Source: an uncultured Treponema sp. (GTDB taxonomy: Bacteria; Spirochaetota; Spirochaetia; Treponematales; Treponemataceae). Taken from it: DNA of 6,963 nucleotides. The first letter of the stretch is position 1. Each line of letters opens with the position of its first letter. The DNA is taken from the NCBI GenBank assembly GCA_938039145.1, contig CALHVG010000048.1, positions 1-6,963 on the forward strand, given 5' to 3'. This document shows positions 1 through 4,838 of this stretch, piece by piece. The position numbers were made by a program, and so were the translations under genes. The notes under the pieces are model-generated. The model searched no databases and had not been told where the DNA came from. It saw nothing but the letters and a program-made list of their open reading frames with translations.

Positions 1-10
1 TAATTTGCAT
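1..10 (-). CDS. Start of a cassette gene running off the left edge
   Basis: Only the first three codons (Met-Gln-Ile) are visible. The start is supported by a strong Shine-Dalgarno GGAGG on the minus strand (+ coordinates 19-23) eight bases before the ATG. It is the first reading frame after attC A, so it should be the next cassette gene. Its product cannot be judged from this window. The imperfect palindrome at 31-60 lies just upstream and could be its operator. Confidence 0.55.
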
Positions 11-30
11 TATACAAACCTCCGTTATCA

Positions 31-60
31 GGATAATATCATAATTTTATCATAATATCC
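31..60. promoter_or_regulatory. AT-rich imperfect palindrome in a cassette leader
   Basis: The left arm GGATAATATCATAA and the reverse complement of the right arm agree at 12 of 14 positions. The element lies 8 bases upstream of the GGAGG ribosome binding site of the gene starting at 10. It contains TATTAT/TAAAAT-like blocks that could serve as a -10. An autoregulatory operator is a reasonable inference, because the other palindrome of this size lies over a toxin-antitoxin promoter. Confidence 0.35.
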
Positions 61-93
61 AGGGATTTGTAGAAAAACGTCAGCAATATGTCC

Positions 94-156
94 ATCTAAC
101 TAACGCTTAACCTGCATTGCCGTAAAGGCAATGTCAGGTTGAAGCGGATGTTAGAT
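94..156 (-). repeat. attC site A (63 bp)
   Basis: Read on the minus strand, R'' is ATCTAAC (150-156) and R' is GTTAGAT (94-100). The L arms GCTTAACCTG and CAGGTTGAAGC pair with one unpaired G, and the inner arms pair with one unpaired T, both on the + strand as in canonical attC. The centre is a short hairpin, TTGCC-gtaaa-GGCAA. It follows the hicB stop codon by 4 bases. Confidence 0.9.
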
Positions 157-160
157 GTTT

Positions 161-565
161 TTACATAGCACCTACATATTTTTCCACTATTGTGTTCTGT
201 AATAATTGTGAAAAATTCACATTATTTTTTTCTGCAAGCGTATTCACCCATTTGGGGAGTGTTATATTTTTTCTCACGCATTTACTTGAATATTTTTCAC
301 TGTACGAATCCATATCCAAAATAAGCATATTTATAAAACTTTTATCATCAGGCAGTTTTATTTTTCTAGGCTCACTTGCTTTAGGCACAGTATTCCCTTC
401 CTCAATTTCCGTTAAAATCCAACCTGATGCCGCATCTATTCCCATTTCTATCGCTTCTATAAGAGAAAATCCTCCGGAAACACAGCCTTTCAAGTCGGGG
501 AATTCTACGTTATAACTATTATCTTCTTCACAATATGTTATAATTGCCGGATATGCTAATTTCAT
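161..565 (-). CDS. hicB: HicB-family antitoxin
   Basis: This 134-residue protein has the two-part HicB layout. The N-terminal half (about residues 1-55) is the partly degraded RNase H-like fold, with YPAII near the start and the FPDLKGC motif at 22-28. The C-terminal part (about 97-130) is a ribbon-helix-helix DNA-binding segment containing NITLPKW and NFSQLL. In this family the antitoxin blocks the HicA RNase and represses its own operon. The ATG at 565 is chosen over one five codons upstream because GGAGGGG (572-578) is spaced correctly for it. It begins 20 bases after the hicA stop, so the two are cotranscribed in toxin-first order, usual for hicAB. Its stop is 4 bases from attC A, and a stable toxin-antitoxin pair is typical integron cargo. 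The family assignment is firm; activity is inferred. Confidence 0.9.
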   Translation of the reverse strand: MKLAYPAIITYCEEDNSYNVEFPDLKGCVSGGFSLIEAIEMGIDAASGWILTEIEEGNTVPKASEPRKIKLPDDKSFINMLILDMDSYSEKYSSKCVRKNITLPKWVNTLAEKNNVNFSQLLQNTIVEKYVGAM

Positions 566-585
566 TTTATACCCCTCCATTCCCT

Positions 586-768
586 TTATTTCAATCCTGC
601 CTGTTTTAAAATCGCTTTCACCGTCCCTATTGGTATATCGCCTTTATGATTTGGTCCCGTAACTTTTCCGGATTTTACAGTATGTTTATATTGATTATGA
701 GAACCTTTTGCTGCTACAAAATACCAACCATCCGCCTTTAGTATTTTTTCTATCTCTTTTACTGTCAT
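586..768 (-). CDS. hicA: HicA-family mRNA interferase toxin
   Basis: This 60-residue protein is of normal length for HicA, a small double-stranded-RNA-binding-fold toxin that cleaves mRNA on the ribosome or free. The N-terminal helix TVKEIEKIL and the GSHNQY motif are diagnostic; His24 in that motif is the expected catalytic residue. It is followed by a basic strand, a GDIPIGTVKAIL segment and a final Gly-Leu-Lys. It is the first gene of the hicAB pair and has its own promoter about 16 bases upstream, overlapped by a 27-bp palindrome. There is no clear Shine-Dalgarno before the ATG, whereas hicB has a strong one. This would favour antitoxin over toxin synthesis. Confidence 0.92.
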   Translation of the reverse strand: MTVKEIEKILKADGWYFVAAKGSHNQYKHTVKSGKVTGPNHKGDIPIGTVKAILKQAGLK

Positions 769-781
769 TTTATATCCAATT

Positions 782-808
782 ATATTATACGCATTATGCG
801 TATAATAT
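782..808. promoter_or_regulatory. hicAB operator, 27-bp perfect palindrome
   Basis: Arms of 13 bases (inner part TATTATACGCAT and its exact complement) flank a single central base at 795. The palindrome covers the -10, the spacer and the edge of the -35, so a bound protein would block RNA polymerase. HicB proteins with ribbon-helix-helix tails repress their own promoters through palindromes, so HicB is the expected ligand. Binding is inferred from position and symmetry. Confidence 0.75.
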
Positions 809-811
809 CAA
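784..811 (-). promoter_or_regulatory. hicAB promoter, -35 and -10
   Basis: On the minus strand, TTGATA (+ coordinates 806-811) and TATAAT (784-789) are separated by 16 bases, close to the sigma-70 consensus. Transcription should start near 777, leaving a leader of only about ten bases before hicA. The -35 overlaps the TGA stop (808-810) of the upstream SRPBCC gene. Confidence 0.7.
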
Positions 812-821
812 GTACTTGATA
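806..821. repeat. Second 16-bp perfect palindrome at the hicAB promoter
   Basis: TATCAAGTACTTGATA is perfectly self-complementary. It begins inside the -35 hexamer, adjoins the 27-bp operator and encodes the last residues of the SRPBCC protein. It could be a second operator or a weak 3' hairpin for the upstream gene. There is no T-tract, so an intrinsic terminator is unlikely. Confidence 0.45.
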
Positions 822-1233
822 CTTTTTGTTTTTCCAATTCTTTAATCAAATCCGCAATATATTTTTTCTGCATAGTCTTTAAATTCATACATATATATGA
901 AAGTATTTCCATAATAGGATTTTTTATATTCAAGATTTCTGTGAACAATATTTTTGTTTCTTTTTCTGAAAGTTCATGAAAATGACCAATCCAATGTCCT
1001 CTAAAATATTTATTTTCCATATCAAATTCGTATAAACTATATGGTTTTATCGCTGTTATTGTAAAAACTGTTTGTATGCCATTTTTTGATACTTCTATAA
1101 ATTTATGATGAGGCTCAATAATTTTTATTTCTGAAATATCACTCCGCCACGAATAATGTTCATTATCGGTTATTATTTTCCAAATATTTTTTATGTTGCT
1201 ATGAATTATAGTTTCAAATATTGATTTTCTCAT
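808..1233 (-). CDS. SRPBCC (START/Bet v1-like) superfamily protein
   Basis: The 141-residue length and pattern fit the SRPBCC ligand-binding fold. There is an N-terminal strand then a helix with IKNIWKIITDNEHYSWRSD, the classic 'W-x-x-hTD' opening of polyketide-cyclase-like members. A strand run with TITAIKPYSLYEFD and a GHWIGHFHEL strand follow. The protein ends with a long amphipathic C-terminal helix (about 108-136, KTMQKKYIADLIKELEK). Such proteins bind hydrophobic ligands or lipids; no substrate can be inferred. The start is supported by GAGGGA (1235-1240) just before the ATG. No attC separates it from hicA, so the three genes make one cassette. Its leader carries a perfect stem-loop (1251-1269) next to attC B. 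No promoter is visible, so expression likely comes from upstream. Confidence 0.78.
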   Translation of the reverse strand: MRKSIFETIIHSNIKNIWKIITDNEHYSWRSDISEIKIIEPHHKFIEVSKNGIQTVFTITAIKPYSLYEFDMENKYFRGHWIGHFHELSEKETKILFTEILNIKNPIMEILSYICMNLKTMQKKYIADLIKELEKQKVSST

Positions 1234-1250
1234 ATCCCTCTACTCCAATG

Positions 1251-1269
1251 TTGACGGCATTGCCGTCAA
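1251..1269 (-). repeat. Leader stem-loop beside attC B
   Basis: TTGACGGC (1251-1258) and GCCGTCAA (1262-1269) form a perfect 8-bp stem with a 3-base loop. It lies between the R' end of attC B and the ribosome binding site of the SRPBCC gene. Stem-loops of unrelated sequence occupy the same position in two other cassettes. Confidence 0.6.
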
Positions 1270-1272
1270 TCA

Positions 1273-1338
1273 ATCTAACTTCCGCTTAACCTGCATTTGC
1301 GGCTCGTCCGCAATGTCAGGTTGAAGCGGGTGTTAGGA
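1273..1338 (-). repeat. attC site B (66 bp)
   Basis: The + strand runs from ATCTAAC (1273-1279) through GCTTAACCTGC, a TTGCGG-ctcgt-CCGCAA centre and GTCAGGTTGAAGCG to GTTAGGA (1332-1338). The unpaired T and G are on + as in site A. The R'' sequence on the minus strand, TCCTAAC, departs from RYYYAAC at its first base. The site follows the TM2 gene stop by 4 bases. Confidence 0.88.
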
Positions 1339-1342
1339 CAAT

Positions 1343-2140
1343 CTACCAATTTCTCACTAAGTTTTTTTCAGAATCCTTCATTCTTCCAAAAACTGCAAGA
1401 ATGAAATCTATGCTATTTACGAGCACTGATATACTTACAAAACCTATTAATAATATAATAAATACACTTCTATCTATAAGAAGAAGTGAATACCAATAGC
1501 GAAAAACCAAAAAAAATTCAGTAACAATAATCAATCCAAGTAATAATTTTCCAATACCTATTACCGTTCGTCCTATATAGAATCTATCAATTCCTAAAAA
1601 ACCTAAAAATGCAGAATAAAGTATTAAATAAGTTCTGCTTTTTGGTGAAATTCTTTTATTATTTTTTATTTCCAAATATCGGCTTTCGCTCTTTACAATC
1701 ATACTACCTGCTGATAAAATAAAAGAAATATTTCTTATCAGAATAAATATATATAAAATGGAATTCTGTGCAGAATTAAATGCAGAAAAAAATGTAAGGT
1801 AATTTACTCCTTTCTGTGACACAGCGATAAATAAGGCGGAAACCGAAAAAGGATTATCAAATATTATTGTTATGAGAATATAAAAATAAAGTGTTAGAAT
1901 TCCATACTCCCTTTCATTTGAATTACTTTTTAAACAGAAAATTCCCAGTAAAAAGAAAAAAATAAAGTTCTTAATAATTTCTTGCCACGGAACAATAAAT
2001 ATATCTTTATACTCATCTAAGGATGACAAATATATTCCTACAATACTTTTTTGAAAAAAAATTAAAAGAATTATTGCAATAAGTAAACTTAGTTCTGTCC
2101 AAAATGCAATTAATCCTGTAACTTTTGAAAACTTATTCAT
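1343..2140 (-). CDS. TM2-domain integral membrane protein
   Basis: The 265-residue protein is almost wholly hydrophobic. Predicted membrane spans lie at about 8-30, 56-70, 79-95, 127-147, 167-185, 196-213 and 226-250. The C-terminal part carries a TM2 domain, with KSRTYLILYSAFLGFLGIDR at 167-186 followed by FYIGR and GIGKLLLG. The domain's second half (SIDFILAVFGRMKD, about 243-256) comes after an unusual insertion of about 40 residues. TM2 domains occur in small membrane proteins of many bacteria, often with no defined role. The ATG at 2140 is chosen over a GTG seven codons upstream because AGGAGA (2145-2150) sits five bases before it. It is the only gene in its cassette and its stop is 4 bases from attC B. 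The function is unknown. Confidence 0.78.
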   Translation of the reverse strand: MNKFSKVTGLIAFWTELSLLIAIILLIFFQKSIVGIYLSSLDEYKDIFIVPWQEIIKNFIFFFLLGIFCLKSNSNEREYGILTLYFYILITIIFDNPFSVSALFIAVSQKGVNYLTFFSAFNSAQNSILYIFILIRNISFILSAGSMIVKSESRYLEIKNNKRISPKSRTYLILYSAFLGFLGIDRFYIGRTVIGIGKLLLGLIIVTEFFLVFRYWYSLLLIDRSVFIILLIGFVSISVLVNSIDFILAVFGRMKDSEKNLVRNW

Positions 2141-2158
2141 TAATTCTCCTGAATTTTG

Positions 2159-2174
2159 CACGCCGTTAGGCGTG
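2159..2174 (-). repeat. Leader stem-loop beside attC C
   Basis: CACGCC (2159-2164) and GGCGTG (2169-2174) form a perfect 6-bp stem around GTTA, four bases from the R' end of attC C. It sits upstream of the TM2 gene ribosome binding site, matching the position of the stem-loops at 1251-1269 and 3196-3206. Confidence 0.55.
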
Positions 2175-2177
2175 TCG

Positions 2178-2241
2178 TCCTAACATTGTTTTAAACCGCA
2201 ATGGGCTTGTCCCGTTGTCGGCTTTGAAAACGGTGTTATGT
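2178..2241 (-). repeat. attC site C (64 bp), divergent but structurally intact
   Basis: The ends are TCCTAAC (2178-2184) and GTTATGT (2235-2241). The arms differ from all the other sites (GTTTTAAACCG instead of GCTTAACCTG) but the opposite arm, CGGCTTTGAAAAC, has changed to match. The unpaired T and G, plus an extra unpaired C, are retained. The compensating changes support a functional folded site. Confidence 0.8.
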
Positions 2242-2245
2242 GGTT

Positions 2246-3181
2246 TTATTTCAATTTTTGCACTAATTTATCAGGAAGTGTTATCATTCCTTTTGAAGCA
2301 TTATGGATAACTTTGTAGAATTGTTTACCATCAAACCAATATATTGTATCTGTAATGCTTCCCGGACCTTGTTGATACATATAATTTACTAATCCAATCA
2401 GTTGTACAATATCATTATTCAAAGTTTCTTTATTTATATTTTTTAGAATTATTCCATATCTGTTTGGAATAGCTACAAAGGCACCATATTCGGAAAGATC
2501 CTTATATTTTTTATTTAAATCATAAATAGAAGAAGTAATAAAAATATTTGTATTGGAAAGCATTATAGAGACCGAAAAAGTATCTGATATTTTATATACT
2601 TCAAATTTTTCAGTATTGTTTTTAAGTGTATTTTCTTTTGCAATTTTTAAGATTTCTTTTTCAGTGATTGACCATTTTTTTACATATTCATTTGACAAGG
2701 CTTTTACTGCACTGGGAAAATCTATAACAACAACACCGATATAGTCGTCCATCGAGCAATCTGTTATTGAAGATTTTGAAATCTGTTTTTTATAATCAAT
2801 CGGATATAGGCGAATTTTCAGATATTCTTTACCCGTTTCTATTTTTTCTAATTTAGGAAGAATTTCTTTTTCTTCTGTCCTTCCGTTTTTGACTTGAGAA
2901 AAATGGTCTTTAATGATACTTTCCCATTGTGATTTATCATTTTGTACACAGATATTATATAAATTTGTCAATCCGACTTCTGTATCAACATCAAAATAAT
3001 CATTCTTTTCTTTGATAATAAAATACTGTTCATTGAAGTGTTCTTCATAATTTTGTATATGGATTTCTTTTAATTCTTTTTTTACAATATTTAAAAAAAT
3101 AGTATAATCTTTAGTAGATTGAGCAGCTATTGAAAACAAAACAAATGAATACATTATCACTACCAATAATCTTTTTTTCAT
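2246..3181 (-). CDS. Secreted or periplasmic protein of unknown function
   Basis: This 311-residue protein has a clear Sec signal peptide: MKKRLL, a hydrophobic core, and a likely signal-peptidase-I cut after SIAA (about residue 20). There is no lipobox cysteine. The mature part is mixed alpha/beta. Recognisable stretches are LTNLYNICVQND (71-82), a W-x(3)-I-x(2)-HF segment (86-94), LKIRLYPIDY (121-130), VVVIDFPSAVKAL (150-162) and QGPGSITDTIYWFDGK (271-286). The spacing resembles proteins of unknown function in other bacteria, some with a YtpQ/DUF1444-like pattern, but I cannot name the family with confidence. The ATG at 3181 is preferred over one eleven codons upstream because it follows GGGAGAAAGG and opens the signal peptide. 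It is a single-gene cassette ending 5 bases from attC C. Confidence 0.75.
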   Translation of the reverse strand: MKKRLLVVIMYSFVLFSIAAQSTKDYTIFLNIVKKELKEIHIQNYEEHFNEQYFIIKEKNDYFDVDTEVGLTNLYNICVQNDKSQWESIIKDHFSQVKNGRTEEKEILPKLEKIETGKEYLKIRLYPIDYKKQISKSSITDCSMDDYIGVVVIDFPSAVKALSNEYVKKWSITEKEILKIAKENTLKNNTEKFEVYKISDTFSVSIMLSNTNIFITSSIYDLNKKYKDLSEYGAFVAIPNRYGIILKNINKETLNNDIVQLIGLVNYMYQQGPGSITDTIYWFDGKQFYKVIHNASKGMITLPDKLVQKLK

Positions 3182-3195
3182 CCTTTCTCCCTTCG

Positions 3196-3206
3196 CCCCA
3201 GTGGGG
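3196..3206 (-). repeat. Short leader stem-loop beside attC D
   Basis: CCCC (3196-3199) and GGGG (3203-3206) pair around AGT, seven bases from the R' end of attC D. It lies upstream of the signal-peptide gene's ribosome binding site. The stem is short but all GC. Confidence 0.4.
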
Positions 3207-3212
3207 ACATCC

Positions 3213-3278
3213 ATCTAACATCCGCTTAACCTGCAAACGGGCTTGCCCAATTTGTCGGCGTTGAAACGGGTGTTAGAT
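3213..3278 (-). repeat. attC site D (66 bp)
   Basis: Ends are ATCTAAC (3213-3219) and GTTAGAT (3272-3278), both perfect core matches. The arms are GCTTAACCTGC and GTCGGCGTTGAAACGG around a GGGC-tt-GCCC centre. Besides the unpaired T and G it has an extra unpaired C, as do sites C, E and F. It follows the NTF2-like gene remnant by about 45 bases. Confidence 0.88.
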
Positions 3279-3323
3279 GTCTTTTATTTATTTTCCTATG
3301 ATAATCTATAACACATAAAAATT

Positions 3324-3536
3324 CTATCCTTTGTCCCAAAATATATCTTCTGCCGATTGTTGCTCAGCAAAAGTCCATACTTCTTGTATCTTGCCATTTT
3401 CTATTTTGAATAGATCAATTCCCGGATCATTGAGCTTATCAGCACCTCTCTCCGCTATGGAAACAACACTTGCAGCAACAAAACACTCGTTGCTCGCAGC
3501 CCAATGGGTAATAACTTTAAATGTGCCGCCGCTTAT
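3324..3536 (-). pseudogene. NTF2/SnoaL-like protein, C-terminal remnant
   Basis: The minus frame ending at TAG (3324-3326) encodes the C-terminal half of an NTF2-like (SnoaL-type) protein. It reads FKVITHWAASN, then a VAASVVSIAERGAD strand, DPGIDLFKIENGKIQEVW and a final AEDIFWDKG. The strand with 'DLF-I-NGKI-EVW' is typical of the end of this fold. Full members are about 120-150 residues; only about 65 remain. The frame meets a TGA (3537-3539) exactly where base composition changes and homology to a different protein begins on the other strand. So the 5' half has been lost by a rearrangement at about 3521-3540, and there is no start codon or ribosome binding site. It lies next to attC D and was presumably a normal cassette gene. 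Confidence 0.75.
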
Positions 3537-3750
3537 TCAGACTACGACATTCGCCGAAATCGGCGGGAACACGTCGGAGCGGCTGAAAAAACTCGCGTCT
3601 CTTTTTAAGACGGTAAACGTGCCGTACCGAATCGCAAAAGACATATTCGCAAAAGCACGAGGTTTGAACACAAGCGTAGACGGTGTTCATTTTAATTCGG
3701 CATCGGCAAAAATTTTGGCTGCGGAAATAGAAAAAGCTGCATTGCGATAG
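3531..3750 (+). pseudogene. Chimera of ketopantoate reductase-like and SGNH hydrolase-like fragments
   Basis: The + frame ending at TAG (3748-3750) joins two unrelated pieces. The first, PLIQTTTFAEIGGNTSERL and LASLFKTVNVPYRIAKDI, resembles the middle of 2-dehydropantoate 2-reductase (PanE/ApbA). The second, NTSVDGVHFNSASAKILAAE, resembles the C-terminal catalytic block of SGNH hydrolases (D-x-x-H, here DGVH). Neither has its start or the rest of its domain. The fusion point is near 3650. A longer open frame to 3331 exists only because it runs through the antisense of the NTF2 remnant. The fragment is about 50% GC, like rpiB and unlike the cassettes, and converges on rpiB with 32 bases between stops. 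Family calls rest on short motifs; the SGNH part is slightly firmer. Confidence 0.5.
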
Positions 3751-3782
3751 AGCCCGCAAAAACCGCCGATTCGCCGCCGTTT

Positions 3783-4235
3783 TTATTTGCCGTATTTTCT
3801 TTCTATAGCGGAAAGAGAATCGACCCGCTCCGTGTAGACGCCGCCTTCAAAGCGGGCATCAAGGAAGGCATCGACAATCATTTTTGCTTCTTCGTGCCCG
3901 ACGATACATACACCCATGGCGATTGCGTTTATGTCGCTGTGTTCGACGGCGAGCTTTGCCGTACACGGTTCGCTGCACGCCGCAGCCCTCACTCCCGGAA
4001 CCTTGTTTGCGGCAAGAGAAATACCGACGCCCGATCCGCACACCATAACGCCTTTTTCAACTTCGTGCGATTTAATCGCTTCTGCAACCTTTAAGCCGAA
4101 TTCGGCATAGTTTACCGAAACCTTTGAATCCGCCGCACCATAATCGACGCATTCATATCCTTTATTGCGAACATGCTCCATTAAAATATGTTTTAATGCA
4201 ACTCCCGAATGATCGCTTCCAAATCCGATTTTCAT
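3783..4235 (-). CDS. rpiB: Ribose-5-phosphate isomerase B
   Basis: This cytoplasmic enzyme interconverts ribose 5-phosphate and ribulose 5-phosphate in the pentose phosphate pathway. The 150-residue protein is full length and matches RpiB/LacAB closely. It has GSDHSG at the start (Asp8, His9 for substrate), the catalytic Cys66 in MVCGSGVGISLAANK, the phosphate loop in the same segment, SEPCTAKLAVEHSDIN with His99, and VDAFLDARFEGG near the end. The ATG at 4235 is preceded by AAGGGG (+ 4241-4246). GC is about 50% against 25-30% in the cassettes. A housekeeping gene of this kind is unusual cassette cargo, and the surrounding segment holds chromosomal-looking debris, so it is more likely backbone than a mobile gene. 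It is well conserved and appears functional. Confidence 0.95.
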   Translation of the reverse strand: MKIGFGSDHSGVALKHILMEHVRNKGYECVDYGAADSKVSVNYAEFGLKVAEAIKSHEVEKGVMVCGSGVGISLAANKVPGVRAAACSEPCTAKLAVEHSDINAIAMGVCIVGHEEAKMIVDAFLDARFEGGVYTERVDSLSAIERKYGK

Positions 4236-4466
4236 ATATGCCCCTTGTTGTATAAAAAATTATTAAAACTTCATACCGAAGTACGATACTATAATAACAC
4301 ATTGATAATTAAAAAAACAGCTCACCGCTCCGGAATGTTCGGCAATCGGTTTTACGGAATTCGAATTATTGAGAGGAAAGTTTCTTTACGTTTAATGTTG
4401 CAATAAGCGACTGTAATTTAATTTTGCAACTTATGGTGCGTATTACAACATCTGATTTTAATTTCC

Positions 4467-4565
4467 TTAAACGGTATTAAAAAAATATTTTTTACGGTAT
4501 GCGTTTATTTTGCAGCCGTTCGCAGTAAACGCGGTAAACCGCAGCGCTTTCATTACATAATTCAT
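4467..4565 (-). CDS. Possible small basic peptide, 32 aa
   Basis: A minus frame starts at ATG 4565 after AAGGAAG and ends at TAA (4467-4469), encoding MNYVMKALRFTAF then a Lys/Arg/Tyr-rich tail. The same frame stays open upstream to the edge of attC E, about 70 codons without a stop, with another ATG at 4583. It matches no family I know and overlaps the putative sigma-54 control region on the other strand, so it may be chance or the remnant of a gene cut by the array. Low confidence. Confidence 0.2.
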   Translation of the reverse strand: MNYVMKALRFTAFTANGCKINAYRKKYFFNTV

Positions 4566-4606
4566 CTCTTCCTTATTTGACATCTTTACCGCGTGTTTTA
4601 AATTAA

Positions 4607-4623
4607 TTGGCACGAATATTGCA
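4607..4623 (+). promoter_or_regulatory. Consensus sigma-54 (RpoN) promoter, -24/-12
   Basis: TTGGCACGAATATTGCA matches the sigma-54 consensus TGGCACG-N4-TTGCW at every fixed position, with GG (4609-4610) and GC (4621-4622) exactly ten bases apart. Transcription would start near 4634 and run rightwards, straight into attC E and antisense to vapC. No complete gene follows; a 13-codon frame from ATG 4639 ends at TAA 4678-4680, on the attC edge. The promoter therefore looks orphaned, as if the array replaced its gene. Confidence 0.6.
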
Positions 4624-4670
4624 AAGTAAAATTTGTTTATGATTATACTTGCGTGCTTGGTGGTCTGTCC

Positions 4671-4828
4671 ACATAACTAACGCTTAACCTGCGTTTGTGC
4701 CTTTGCCGATACAAAGCATAAGGCAAAGTTGGCGCGAAAGTTGCATAAAAAAGGGAGCTGCGCTAGCAGCGACCGCTCAAGCAACTTTCGTGACAAAACA
4801 AATGTCAGCGTTGAAGCGGGTGTTAGGT
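4671..4828 (-). repeat. attC site E (158 bp), long form with nested hairpins
   Basis: Ends are ACATAAC (4671-4677) and GTTAGGT (4822-4828). L arms are GCTTAACCTGC and GTCAGCGTTGAAGCG with the usual unpaired T and G and an extra C. The insert between the arms holds a CTTTGCC/GGCAAAG hairpin (4701-4728), a 16-position stem (4729-4744 with 4781-4796; one mismatch and one wobble), and inside it GCTGC-gcta-GCAGC (4757-4770). It shares this plan with site G. It follows the vapC stop by 10 bases. Confidence 0.85.
4729..4745 (+). promoter_or_regulatory. Sigma-54-like motif inside attC E
   Basis: TTGGCGCGAAAGTTGCA has the GG-N10-GC spacing and differs from TGGCACG-N4-TTGCW by one base. It would direct transcription rightwards, antisense to vapC. 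The opposite arm (4781-4796, minus) reads TTGTCACGAAAGTTGC and lacks one invariant G, so the sense-direction version is weakened here. Confidence 0.3.
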
Positions 4829-4838
4829 TTATTTTGTT

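Larger units (their letters stand above)
4236..4670. other. Gene-poor region between rpiB and attC E
   Basis: These 435 bases hold no ORF I can assign. From left to right I see the rpiB ribosome binding site and a leader hairpin (TACTTCGGTA, with a UUCG loop, on the minus strand). Next comes a TATTATAGT block near 4290 that might be a -10 for rpiB. GTTGCAA and TTGCAAC arms follow at 4397-4403 and 4424-4430. ACGGTAT is directly repeated at 4471 and 4494. GCGTTTA and TAAACGC arms lie at 4501-4507 and 4526-4532, and a GCGGTAAACCGC palindrome at 4531-4542. A consensus sigma-54 promoter is at 4607-4623. The palindromes lie about 65-140 bases upstream of the sigma-54 site, the usual distance for enhancer-binding activators. 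Confidence 0.6.

Noticed and set aside
192..515. A 107-codon + strand frame
   Set aside because: It is the antisense of hicB, whose family motifs, ribosome binding site and operon position are clear.
3751..3785. A terminator between the convergent 3750 and 3783 stops
   Set aside because: AAAAAC and GTTTTT could pair, but the GC-rich middle (CCGCC...CGCCG) does not form a stem, so no convincing intrinsic terminator can be drawn.
3894..4110. Overlapping frames within rpiB on both strands
   Set aside because: RpiB is complete with catalytic residues; the other frames are shadows helped by its higher GC.
4639..4680. A 13-codon frame just after the sigma-54 promoter
   Set aside because: It lacks a ribosome binding site and ends on the attC edge. 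It may be the stub of a lost gene but cannot be supported as a gene.
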